Shown: positions 25,457 through 33,426 of the stretch, in pieces
Layout of the letters: each line of letters begins with the position of its first letter
Position numbering within the stretch: position 1 is the stretch's first letter
DNA from: UBA1563 sp041671545
GTDB taxonomy: Bacteria > Bacteroidota > Ignavibacteria > Ignavibacteriales > Ignavibacteriaceae
Direction: 5' to 3'
DNA: 64,000 nt
Assembly: GCA_041671545.1 (NCBI GenBank)
Contig: JBAZBI010000006.1
Span: 1-64,000 of the forward strand
Position numbers and translations under genes: made by a program
The notes under the pieces: model-generated
What the model saw: only the letters and a program-made list of their open reading frames with translations
What the model was told of the DNA's origin: nothing
Databases searched by the model: none

Positions 25457-25840
25457 TTATTTATCGCACCGACCGCACCTCCCGGTAGCGATAAAGAGCG
25501 GCGGTACCCTGAACAGGAACCATAAGGGTATCGCTGTTTCTTAATACTGTAGGTCGAATCTCCGATTCGACCGGAGTGTAAAAGCGAATGGAGGTTATAA
25601 ATAACAAAGTAGTCGAAACGGAGTTTCGACTTACGAGATTGTGGAAGTGAATTTGGATTTTGTTTTGTACAAGAAGAAGATTAGAGAATATTTCTTTCTA
25701 TGTCCAACGTTCCGAATCCTTATTCGTTTTGTATAGAATTTGTATTAAATTAAACAGTAATAATTCTTAGAAGTATTCATGATTATTTTAGAATTACACT
25801 TTTCACACATTTGTTAATAATATTTTAATTCGAAATTTAA
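25457..25840. repeat. composite dispersed repeat, copy 2, and promoter region
   Basis: The first about 190 bases repeat, in the same order, the parts seen at 11085-11345. A hairpin region ends in GGGTATCGCTGTT. It is followed by TAGGTCGAATCTCCGATTCGACC (arms GGTCGAATC and GATTCGACC), then by AGTCGAAACGGAGTTTCGACT near 25610-25632. The remaining about 200 bases are AT-rich, lack a gene, and must hold the promoter of the methyltransferase-SIR2-DUF262 operon. Confidence 0.8.
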
Positions 25841-27070
25841 ATGAGCTCAATTTTAATTGACAAATCGTCTACATTATCACAATTAATAAGTCCTAGAATA
25901 GACAGAAACAAACCTATTTATAACTGGCATTCATTTAAACATAGCTACTCAAAAGGACTTGTTGATAAATTAATTGCTGAATTCGGTTTGAAGAAAGGTT
26001 CCTGGGTTATGGATCCGTTTTGCGGGGGAGGAACCACTCTACTTGCTTGCAAAGAAGCTGGTATAAACGCTACCGGATTTGACATTCTTCCTTTCTCCGT
26101 TTTTTTAAGTAATGTAAAAACAAGAAATTACGATGTAAAAAAATTGCTTGAGGAGAAAAATAAATTTGTCGTTAATAAAACTATATCACTAAAAATCCCA
26201 GCATTAACTGATATACCAATTGCTAAAAAAGCTTTTACGACTGATGTAAGAAGAGAGCTTATTTTAATAAAACAGAGAATCAATGAAATTGAAGAAAACG
26301 ATCTTCGTGATTTTTTTAATCTTGGATTATTAAGTATTCTTGAATCTGTAAGCAATACTTCTAAGTCTGGTGGTTTTTTGCGAATTGTTGATCGAAAAAT
26401 CAAACCATCAATCGTTAAGACTTTATTTGATCTAAAAATTGTTTCCATGATCAAAGATGTTGAACAATTTTACAAATCTGGTAAAGTAAATGGATTTAAG
26501 ATATCTGCTAAACTGGGTGACGCAAGAAAGGTAAGTACAAATAGAAAATATAATGCAATAATTACGTCGCCACCTTACCCAAATAGACATGATTATTCAA
26601 GAATTTATTCACTTGAAATGCTCTTTGATTTTGTTTCTGACAATGATGATCTAAAAAAAATCCGATATGATACATTGCGTTCTCATGTTGAAGCAAGAAA
26701 AAAATATGAAGCCACTAATTATGCGAAAACAAAGTTGCTAACACAGCTTATAGAAAAGATAAAAACGAACGGTTTAAATAACCCCCAAGTTATTGGAATG
26801 CTGGAAGGATATTTTGAAGACATGTATCTTGCATTAAAAGAAATGTATGATAAACTTGAAGATAAAGGGAAAATAGCGTTGGTTGTAAGTAATGTACGTT
26901 TTTCAGGAATTAATATTCCCGTCGATGAACTTCTCTCAGACATTGGGAGGCAAGTTGGTTTGAAACCCAAAGCTATTTGGATCGCTCGATATCGAGGCAA
27001 TAGTTCACAACAAATGAAAGAATATGAACGGGTTCCATCACGAGAAAGTGTAGTTGTGTGGGAAAAATAA
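25841..27070 (+). CDS. DNA methyltransferase (N4-cytosine/N6-adenine type, motif order X-I-IV)
   Basis: The S-adenosylmethionine motif I is DPFCGGGTT at residues 58-66, and the catalytic motif IV is TSPPYPNRHDY, with SPPY at 243-246. A motif-X-like segment (NWHSFKHSYSKGLVDKLI) precedes motif I. The order X-I-IV is a circular permutation of the common beta-class order. SPPY is typical of exocyclic-amine methylation, most often N4-cytosine. No specificity domain or restriction endonuclease gene is adjacent. It is the first gene of a three-gene operon; the SIR2-like gene starts 7 bases after its stop. No ribosome binding site is visible, unlike the genes just upstream, which suggests a separate origin. 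Confidence 0.88.
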   Translation: MSSILIDKSSTLSQLISPRIDRNKPIYNWHSFKHSYSKGLVDKLIAEFGLKKGSWVMDPFCGGGTTLLACKEAGINATGFDILPFSVFLSNVKTRNYDVKKLLEEKNKFVVNKTISLKIPALTDIPIAKKAFTTDVRRELILIKQRINEIEENDLRDFFNLGLLSILESVSNTSKSGGFLRIVDRKIKPSIVKTLFDLKIVSMIKDVEQFYKSGKVNGFKISAKLGDARKVSTNRKYNAIITSPPYPNRHDYSRIYSLEMLFDFVSDNDDLKKIRYDTLRSHVEARKKYEATNYAKTKLLTQLIEKIKTNGLNNPQVIGMLEGYFEDMYLALKEMYDKLEDKGKIALVVSNVRFSGINIPVDELLSDIGRQVGLKPKAIWIARYRGNSSQQMKEYERVPSRESVVVWEK

Positions 27071-27077
27071 TGGTCTT

Positions 27078-28172
27078 ATGAAAAAGAAAATAGTTTATTT
27101 ATTTGGTTCTGGTGCGAGTCACGCTGTCATTAATTCAATTGATTCTAACAAACAATTGTTGACTTCTGATATAAGACAAAAAATTGCTGAAAAAGGAAAA
27201 GATATTAAACTAACGGGTATGCCTGCAAATATTTGGAATGAGTTAATGGATCCAAGTGTAGATATCGAACATTTAATATCTATTCTTGATACGAATTACC
27301 ATTACAAATCAACACAAAAGATAAGAGAATACTATCATGATGCAATAATAAGTCTATCTAGAGATGTTCTGGAAAATATTGAGAAGCCTATTTCCAATCG
27401 TAATGAGAAGCCTGTTTTCGATCCTAATTTATATTCTATTCTAATTGATTCACATTCCATTAAAGATATTAGGGAAAAAGTTATTTGTCTTCTTACTCTA
27501 AATTATGAAGACATCCTTGAGAAAGCTTTAAAAGCTCACCTTAATATTGACGCAGATTATTTAATCGAGAAATCGACGAAAAATAGTAAAAAGCGAATTC
27601 CAGTATTAAAACTTCATGGATCATTTAATTGGAAAAATACTCGACCAATTAAAGTGAAAAAGGCACATGAAATGACAAGTGGTGAAGCATTATGGATTCC
27701 TCCAGGAATCGACAAAAAAAAAGAAACGTATCCTTTTAATGTATTATGGGGCAAGGCATTTGAGTATTTGATGGAATGTAATACTTTGAGAGTAGTAGGA
27801 TGTTCTCTAAGTCGTAACGATTGGGGACTTATTCCAATGATCTACACCGCCATGAGGTTATCGGAAAAAATAAATTTTTTCGAAATTGAAATCATTGATT
27901 TCATTGATGTTGGAGAAAAAGTAAAAAAAGATTATCCTTATTTAAGAATTAAGTCTATAGCTGAAATTGAAGAATTTAAGAAATATTTAGTGGAATTATT
28001 TTCTTTTGATTATAAGAATCCAATTCCCAATTATGTCAAGGAATACATTTCGAGTAATGCTTCAAAAAAAATAAATATCTTTGAATGGTGGTTAAAGGCA
28101 AAAAGATTAGAACTTTTGGATGCAGACATAAACATTGCTACTAGAAAAAACTATTTTAATAATTTCATTTAG
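27078..28172 (+). CDS. SIR2-like (SIR2_2 family) putative NADase
   Basis: The 364-residue protein has the SIR2-like Rossmann core: YLFGSGASHAVI at the start (the glycine loop), LLTLNYEDILEKAL with Asn142, VLKLHGSFNWKN with His180, and LRVVGCSLSRNDWGL. The Asn/His pair corresponds to the catalytic residues of SIR2 NADases used in anti-phage proteins such as ThsA and DSR2. The zinc-binding Cys pairs of true sirtuin deacetylases are absent. It likely cleaves NAD when triggered. The C-terminal about 80 residues have no known domain. ATG 27078 begins the fold; the upstream GTG at 27054 overlaps the methyltransferase. It is 9 bases from the DUF262 gene. Confidence 0.85.
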   Translation: MKKKIVYLFGSGASHAVINSIDSNKQLLTSDIRQKIAEKGKDIKLTGMPANIWNELMDPSVDIEHLISILDTNYHYKSTQKIREYYHDAIISLSRDVLENIEKPISNRNEKPVFDPNLYSILIDSHSIKDIREKVICLLTLNYEDILEKALKAHLNIDADYLIEKSTKNSKKRIPVLKLHGSFNWKNTRPIKVKKAHEMTSGEALWIPPGIDKKKETYPFNVLWGKAFEYLMECNTLRVVGCSLSRNDWGLIPMIYTAMRLSEKINFFEIEIIDFIDVGEKVKKDYPYLRIKSIAEIEEFKKYLVELFSFDYKNPIPNYVKEYISSNASKKINIFEWWLKAKRLELLDADINIATRKNYFNNFI

Positions 28173-28181
28173 TGTGTCGAT

Positions 28182-29339
28182 ATGGAAAAAAAATATTTTA
28201 TGAAAGATGATAAACCTTGGACGATCGAGAAATTAGCCAAGAGTAAGGAACTTATCGAATTCCCTGAATTTCAGAGAGAATCTGTTTGGAGACTTGATAA
28301 AAAACAAAAATTAATTGATTCTATCTTTCGAGGATTTGACATATCCTCTATTTATCTATTTCAGAGAGATGATGGTCAATACGATTGTATTGATGGTGAA
28401 CAAAGGATTAATGCAATTTGGTCTTATTTAGGAACAAATGACGGAGACCAAGATAATGAATTCCATAGTAAAATTGTGAATGAGATTTACGATGATAAAC
28501 GTCGTTTTGATACTGTTGACCAAAAGAGATTTAAAAATCTTAACGAGAAAACACAGAAGAAATTTCTTGATCATGAAGTTAATATTGTATTCATTACAAA
28601 AATAGACGAAGACGATGAATTAAATCTTCAGTTTATTCGATTGCAAATTGGCGTTCCATTGAATGCCGGGGAAAAATTGAATGCTATGCAAGGTGATATG
28701 AGAAATCTGATTTTTAATAAAGAAGATAATGATTTTATTGATAGGGACTTTTTCAATAAATCGGGTTTTAGAAAGGGGAGATTTGGTAGACAAGAGATCG
28801 CAGCGCAGATATTATTAAACATTTTTAGCAAAAAGGAAACGAACGAATTCCATAAATCGCGATATGTTGATCTTCAGGAATTCTTTAAGAAGAAGGTGAA
28901 ACTCCTGTCTTCAGATAGGAAAATAATCGAAGAAACAAAGCATACCATGAAAATTATTGAAAAATATTTCAAAACAAATCTAGAGCATATAAACAACAAA
29001 GGAATTGCTGTTTCAGTGTTCCTCTTCGTTAATGAATTATTAGAACTAAAAAAGGAAAAAGAGATAAATGATTTTGTCGAATTCTTTTTAAAGTTTCTTA
29101 AAACAAGATCATGGCAAGTAGCTAAAGGAATAGATATAGATCGTGCTTATCGTAATATCTTAAATTTTCAAACTAATCTTACTCAAGCTGCTGGAGAAAA
29201 AACAGCTATACAAAATAGGCATGAGTTCTTAGGAGATTATTTTGATTATTATAAAAAAACAGGTGGAATAATTAAAGGTGATGAAGAATATAATAAGACT
29301 GGTAATGCTGATAAGGAACGAGATAAAGTAAAAATATAA
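28182..29339 (+). CDS. DUF262 domain protein (GmrS/SspE N-domain-like)
   Basis: The N-terminal half is a DUF262 (ParB/sulfiredoxin-like fold) domain. Its two signature motifs are EFPEF-QRESVW (Gln31, Arg32, Trp36) and DCIDGEQRINAIW (Asp71-Arg75). In GmrSD, BrxU and SspE this domain binds and hydrolyses nucleotides and senses modified or phosphorothioated DNA. The C-terminal half is helical, and no HNH/DUF1524 nuclease motif is seen, so it would not cut DNA by that route. It is the third gene of the operon with the methyltransferase and SIR2-like protein. A role as sensor or NTPase that controls the SIR2 effector is an inference. Confidence 0.82.
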   Translation: MEKKYFMKDDKPWTIEKLAKSKELIEFPEFQRESVWRLDKKQKLIDSIFRGFDISSIYLFQRDDGQYDCIDGEQRINAIWSYLGTNDGDQDNEFHSKIVNEIYDDKRRFDTVDQKRFKNLNEKTQKKFLDHEVNIVFITKIDEDDELNLQFIRLQIGVPLNAGEKLNAMQGDMRNLIFNKEDNDFIDRDFFNKSGFRKGRFGRQEIAAQILLNIFSKKETNEFHKSRYVDLQEFFKKKVKLLSSDRKIIEETKHTMKIIEKYFKTNLEHINNKGIAVSVFLFVNELLELKKEKEINDFVEFFLKFLKTRSWQVAKGIDIDRAYRNILNFQTNLTQAAGEKTAIQNRHEFLGDYFDYYKKTGGIIKGDEEYNKTGNADKERDKVKI

Positions 29340-29586
29340 GACGTGTCATGATTCATTAATATTCTCATATTGGATAAATCTTTCAGGAAGAATTAAATTC
29401 TTGTAAAAAGTTTATTAAACAATATTATTTGCTCAATGGTGTTAAATAGAGAAAACAACACTAAGAGTTTGTATTAAAATTCTAACCAGAATTAAGACAT
29501 GGTAATTAGTATTGTAAACAATTTATCTTTTTATCTCGCATTACCTCAATAATAAAATAGAGGAACAATTTATATACTTAACCAGC

Positions 29587-30126
29587 TTGATAAACAAACT
29601 AGACTTATTCAATCAATTGGAAGAAATTTCACACAGAGACGTTCATAAACCGAGAAAATTAATATTAGTATTGTTTTATACCGCAGTTAGTATTTTCTCT
29701 TTTAATTGTTCAATGACTCAGGAGCAATTTGAAAAATCGCATTGGAACGAAGAGACTCAAGGGCCAATACCTACCTTTGTAGAAACAAAAATTGAGGAAT
29801 TAGATTTACAAATGCTGCCGGACAGCGGAGTATATTACCTTTACCATGAGAGTACTTTTGGCGAAAATATATTGAGTCCCGAAAAGAAGCTCCGCCGTTT
29901 GTATGTTCTGGGTTTTAATATTACTATGGCTTGGTACCGGCAACCAACCGGAGGCTGCACCAAACCCGGTACTACTTCAGTTACCAAAACAATGTACCCG
30001 GAATATTTTCTTGATCGATTACCTAAACCGAATGAATTAATAGAAAAATATAATTTTAGATTGATAGAGAAACCGGAACATATTCCTTGTCCGTACAATA
30101 TTTTGTTTTACACACCGGTTTTTTAA
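29587..30126 (+). CDS. hypothetical exported protein, 179 aa
   Basis: I do not recognise this protein. The frame opens at TTG 29587. A hydrophobic segment at about residues 24-40 ends in FSFNCS, so it could be a lipoprotein or signal-anchor, although the residue before Cys is not canonical. The mature part is rich in Pro and aromatic residues (KPGTTSVTKTMYPEYFLDRL) and ends PYNILFYTPVF. The N-terminal 23 residues before the hydrophobic segment may be untranslated; the start is uncertain and no ribosome binding site is visible. It stands alone after the DUF262 gene, followed by a dense repeat patch. Confidence 0.6.
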   Translation: MINKLDLFNQLEEISHRDVHKPRKLILVLFYTAVSIFSFNCSMTQEQFEKSHWNEETQGPIPTFVETKIEELDLQMLPDSGVYYLYHESTFGENILSPEKKLRRLYVLGFNITMAWYRQPTGGCTKPGTTSVTKTMYPEYFLDRLPKPNELIEKYNFRLIEKPEHIPCPYNILFYTPVF

Positions 30127-30131
30127 TAATA

Positions 30132-30159
30132 GTAGAGACATGCCATGGCATGTCTCTAC
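30132..30159. repeat. 28-bp perfect palindrome, dispersed family
   Basis: The left half is GTAGAGACATGCCA, followed by its exact reverse complement. It is identical to the copy at 31360-31387 and differs at one symmetric base pair from 10327-10354. It lies right after the stop of the exported-protein gene and can fold into a strong hairpin. Confidence 0.92.
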
Positions 30160-30185
30160 GGTTGACATTCAAAAACGCAACAGAC

Positions 30186-30515
30186 CGCTCCTACGGAGCT
30201 AAAATATTTTCTTTGTTCTCTTGCTACAAACAGTAAGCTCCTACGGAGCAACGAACTGGTTTTTCTACGATGTTGGAAGGAGAAAGTGCCAACGGAACTA
30301 AAAGAATGAAATGAATTCAGCCCCATCGGGGCGACCTGTTGGTAGAGATAAAATATTAATACCAACATAGCTCCATCGGAGCGACCTGTTGAACGTTTTA
30401 TGGAAAGAAATAAAAATTGTAGAAGGTTCGTAGGTCGAAACTCCGTTTCGACCACACGGGTAAAAGAGGATAAAGTTACAACTGTCGAAACAGAATTTCG
30501 ACTTACGAGTGCCGG
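30186..30515. repeat. cluster of dispersed palindromic modules
   Basis: Within 330 bases there are two GCTCCTACGGAGC palindromes (30187-30199, 30237-30249). There are two AGCYCCATCGGRGCGACCTGTT elements (about 30319-30340 and 30369-30390). One TCGAAAC composite follows: GGTCGAAAC-TCC-GTTTCGACC at about 30432-30452 and TGTCGAAACAGAATTTCGAC to 30502, ending near ACTTACGAG. A word AATAAAAATTGTAGAAGGTT precedes the last one. No gene is seen from 30127 to 30637. Confidence 0.85.
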
Positions 30516-30637
30516 ATTTTGGAATTGTAAATAGTGACCGGGGTTTGCTATTTTTGCAACGAAGATAAAAGTCAACGATGATACTACACGAGATCAAAAT
30601 AAATCATTTCAAGTTGAACAGATAACGGACACATACA

Positions 30638-30940
30638 TTGAAGAATATTGATATTTTAATTGACAATAAATTATTAGAAGAATTCTGCAAGACAAACGGA
30701 ATAAAAAAGCTTTCTTTGTTCGGTTCATATTTAAAGAACACGTATAACGAAGAGAGCGATGTAGATTTACTTGTGGAATTTGAAGATGATACCGAATACG
30801 GTTTGCTTGATGTAGCCAGAGTGGAACGCGAACTATCCCAAATGATTGGGAAAAAAGTTGACTTGCGTACCTCTGAAGAATTGAGTAGGTATTTTAGGGA
30901 CACAGTAGTTAAAGAAGCTGTAGTGAAATATGGGAGATGA
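30638..30940 (+). CDS. mntA: MntA-type minimal nucleotidyltransferase antitoxin
   Basis: The 100-residue protein has the minimal nucleotidyltransferase signature GS-x10-DxD: Gly29-Ser30, ten residues, then Asp41-Val-Asp43 (SDVDLLVEF). MntA antitoxins inactivate their partner HepT by adding AMP to a Tyr near its active site. The partner is the next gene, which overlaps by 11 bases. The frame starts at TTG 30638. Position and length fit, but the start could be another near codon. It lies within a repeat-rich area beside the SIR2 operon. Confidence 0.88.
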   Translation: MKNIDILIDNKLLEEFCKTNGIKKLSLFGSYLKNTYNEESDVDLLVEFEDDTEYGLLDVARVERELSQMIGKKVDLRTSEELSRYFRDTVVKEAVVKYGR

Positions 30941-31274
30941 AGATCGCATAAGAATCCGGCATATGATTGATGCCAGCGAAGAAGCTTTATCGTTTGTTCG
31001 TACTGCAAAAAAAGAAGAGTTCTCACAAAGCAGACAACTAATCCTGTCGGTAATAAAAGATATAGAAATTATAGGAGAAGCCGCATCTAAGATCTCTGAA
31101 GAAACAAAATTGAAGTATTCTGAAATCCCCTGGAAGGACATTGTAGGTATGAGGAATCGGTTAATACATGGTTACTTTGATGTAAACATAAATCTTGTCT
31201 GGAACACAACGAAAAATAACCTTCCGCCACTTATAAAATCTCTTAAAGAAATTATTACTGAAGAAAAAGAATAA
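30930..31274 (+). CDS. hepT: HepT-type HEPN ribonuclease toxin (DUF86)
   Basis: The 114-residue helical protein carries the HEPN motif RNRLIHGYF (Arg75-x4-His80-Gly-Tyr82), the RNase site of HepT toxins and also the place where MntA adds AMP. Family features such as DIEIIGEAASKISEE and IPWKDIVGMRNRL are clear. It overlaps the mntA gene by 11 bases, the usual order for this toxin-antitoxin pair. The motif is intact, so the toxin is probably functional. Confidence 0.92.
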   Translation: MGDEDRIRIRHMIDASEEALSFVRTAKKEEFSQSRQLILSVIKDIEIIGEAASKISEETKLKYSEIPWKDIVGMRNRLIHGYFDVNINLVWNTTKNNLPPLIKSLKEIITEEKE

Positions 31275-31621
31275 AATTGACAATCCAATTATTAGACACA
31301 CTTGTCTATGAGTTTTAGGGCTTAACTGGAGAAGAAATAAAAATTGTAGAAGGTGTTGTGTAGAGACATGCCATGGCATGTCTCTACGGAAGATTAATAA
31401 TATGATTGTTTGTTACGTTCAATAAAAATTGTAGAATGTTTGTAGGTCGAAACTCAGTTTCGACCATACGGCAAAACAGAGGACGGTGCTGCAATTGTCG
31501 AAACAGAATTTCGACATACGAGGGCACGGGCGAAACAGAGTTTCGTTCTCCAGTTCATCGCATGGAGTACTTGAACTAATTCCCAATATTTCTTGTTGTT
31601 CAAACAAAAGAGAATAATAAT
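31275..31621. repeat. intergenic repeat patch with 28-bp palindrome and TCGAAAC composite
   Basis: It contains the word AATAAAAATTGTAGAAGGT (about 31336-31354) leading into the 28-bp palindrome at 31360-31387. The same word (AATAAAAATTGTAGAATGTT, about 31421-31440) leads into the TCGAAAC composite at 31441-31545. The composite's units are GGTCGAAAC/GTTTCGACC, TGTCGAAACAGAATTTCGAC and a half copy near 31530. No gene is seen. The promoter of the polyketide synthase cluster should lie at its right end. Confidence 0.85.
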
Positions 31622-32716
31622 ATGTTAATTAATATCGCAACTGCAAATCCTCCCTACAAAGTATCTCAATCTATAGCTACGGAAGAACTTAAAAAGAGAA
31701 TGGCTGTCCGTCCCGCGGTCGCAAGAATGATCGACGCCGCATCGGTTCACTCCGGAATTGATTTTAGATATTTTGTCGTTCCCGACGGCGATGAAGAAAG
31801 TGCAGAAAAATTTTATTCGACTAACGGTGAATATATTAAACCCGGCACGCAAAGACGGATGCTTGAATATGAAAAATGGTCAAAGGAATTAACAAAAACC
31901 GCCGTAAGAAAATTATTAGATGAAAGTAATGTCGATCCTTCTCAAATAAACAGATTAATTACAATTTCCTGCACGGGATTTTTTGCCCCCGGATTAGATC
32001 ATTTTTTAATGACAGAGTTTGGTATTCCGCTTTCAGCAAGAAGAACCAACGTCGGCTTTATGGGATGCGCTGCATCGCTTATCGGATTTAATAACGTATT
32101 AGAAACGCTAAAGTCTTCAAATGAAAAAGAAGTGAACGCGCTTGTAGTTTCGGTGGAGTTGTGCAGTCTTCATCTTCAAACCGAAGCAACACGCGATAAT
32201 ATTTTAGCAAACATGATCTTTGCCGATGGCGCTGCCGCAGCTTTATTTTCAAATTCACCCAGCCGTAAAGAAAAAAATAAAATGAACTTACTTTCCGCCG
32301 ACTCAATCATGTTTGAAAATACTGCTGAGTTTATGGGATGGAAGATCGGTGACTTCGGTTTTGAGATGATGCTTTCATCGGATTTACCAAAAATTATTTT
32401 AGAAAATGCTATCCCCGCATTAAAACAAATTTTACTTTCACATGGATTATCACCTGAAAAAATAAACCATTGGGCGCTGCATCCGGGAGGCAGAGCGATC
32501 CTCGATGCACTTCAAACGGGATTGAATTTAAGTCAAGATAAAATGGAACCTTCGAGAAATGTTTTAAGGAATCACGGAAACATGTCATCCGCTACGATCC
32601 TTTTCGTTTTGAAGGAATTGATCGATTCAGGCAGCGTGCACAAAGATGAATATTGCTGCGCGGTTGCATTTGGTCCCGGTCTTACGATGGAAGTTGCGCT
32701 CTTCAAAGGAGCATAA
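31622..32716 (+). CDS. type III polyketide synthase (chalcone/stilbene synthase family)
   Basis: The 364-residue protein has the complete type III PKS triad: Cys149 in GFMGCAAS, His287 in WALHPGG and Asn320 in NHGNMSSAT. The closing motif GFGPG appears here as AFGPGLTMEVALF. These homodimeric enzymes extend an acyl-CoA starter with malonyl-CoA, and bacterial relatives make alkylresorcinols or alkylpyrones. It overlaps the methyltransferase gene by one base (TAATG), and a flavoprotein follows. The three-gene order parallels the srsABC phenolic-lipid pathway of Streptomyces; the product here is inferred. Confidence 0.93.
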   Translation: MLINIATANPPYKVSQSIATEELKKRMAVRPAVARMIDAASVHSGIDFRYFVVPDGDEESAEKFYSTNGEYIKPGTQRRMLEYEKWSKELTKTAVRKLLDESNVDPSQINRLITISCTGFFAPGLDHFLMTEFGIPLSARRTNVGFMGCAASLIGFNNVLETLKSSNEKEVNALVVSVELCSLHLQTEATRDNILANMIFADGAAAALFSNSPSRKEKNKMNLLSADSIMFENTAEFMGWKIGDFGFEMMLSSDLPKIILENAIPALKQILLSHGLSPEKINHWALHPGGRAILDALQTGLNLSQDKMEPSRNVLRNHGNMSSATILFVLKELIDSGSVHKDEYCCAVAFGPGLTMEVALFKGA

Positions 32717-33417
32717 TGTTTTTGAAAAGAAGTTACGCGCCGGAAATTATGGATGATTTTTCCATTGCAGACGAAAGAATTGACGAGGCGCTTAACGAAT
32801 TAAAATTGATCAATAAATATCTTGGCGGTATCGCAACTTCCGCAGAAGGGTTGAAAAGATTGGTCGGACAAAATCATCTATCGTCTGACTTGAATGTTTT
32901 AGATATTGGTTCCGGCGCTTCGGATGTTGTGATTGCATTACGAAAGAAAAATAAAAAATTAAAAATCACCGCGTTGGATCTAAACAAACGTGCATGTGAA
33001 TTTTTAAGAATAAATTCTGATGAAGCAGCGATTGTCTGTGGCGATGTAAATTCACTTCCATTCAAATACGGTCACTTCGATTATGTTCACACGTCATTAT
33101 TTCTTCATCATTTTAAGGAAGAAGAAATAAAAACTATTTTGAACAATCTAGTTCTCTTATCCCGCACCGGGTTAATTATTAATGATCTGCGCCGCTCAAT
33201 TCTGGCACTTGCAGGGATTAAACTGTTGACGATTTTATTTTCAAAAAGTAAAATGGTGAAGAATGATGCGCCTTTATCCGTTAGAAGAGGATTTACAAAG
33301 AAGGAACTTCGAGCCATCCTTAATAGTTTAAATTGCAAATATATGATTAAGCGGAAGTGGGCATTCAGATGGTGCGTTGTTATTTACAAAAACAGTTTTA
33401 ATCAAAATAAACCATAA
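32716..33417 (+). CDS. class I SAM-dependent methyltransferase, PKS-associated
   Basis: The 233-residue protein has the motif I VLDIGSGASDVVIAL, then the acidic loop (TALDLNKRACEF) and the DYVHTSLFLHHF motif typical of class I methyltransferases. ATG 32716 is chosen because it overlaps the PKS stop and AAAGGAG lies just upstream; the frame is open further upstream inside the PKS gene but that is not needed. By analogy with SrsB it could O-methylate a polyketide-derived resorcinol. The substrate is inferred from neighbours only. Confidence 0.88.
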   Translation: MFLKRSYAPEIMDDFSIADERIDEALNELKLINKYLGGIATSAEGLKRLVGQNHLSSDLNVLDIGSGASDVVIALRKKNKKLKITALDLNKRACEFLRINSDEAAIVCGDVNSLPFKYGHFDYVHTSLFLHHFKEEEIKTILNNLVLLSRTGLIINDLRRSILALAGIKLLTILFSKSKMVKNDAPLSVRRGFTKKELRAILNSLNCKYMIKRKWAFRWCVVIYKNSFNQNKP

Positions 33418-33426
33418 TTTAATTTT

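Noticed and set aside
25841..27070. Classical type II restriction-modification pair
   Set aside because: No restriction endonuclease is recognisable beside the methyltransferase; the neighbours are SIR2-like and DUF262 proteins.
27078..28172. True sirtuin protein deacetylase
   Set aside because: The zinc-binding Cys pairs of sirtuins are missing, and the motifs fit the SIR2-like NADase group.
30127..31621. Insertion sequence remnants
   Set aside because: Many palindromes are present but no transposase fragment or target-site duplication was found.
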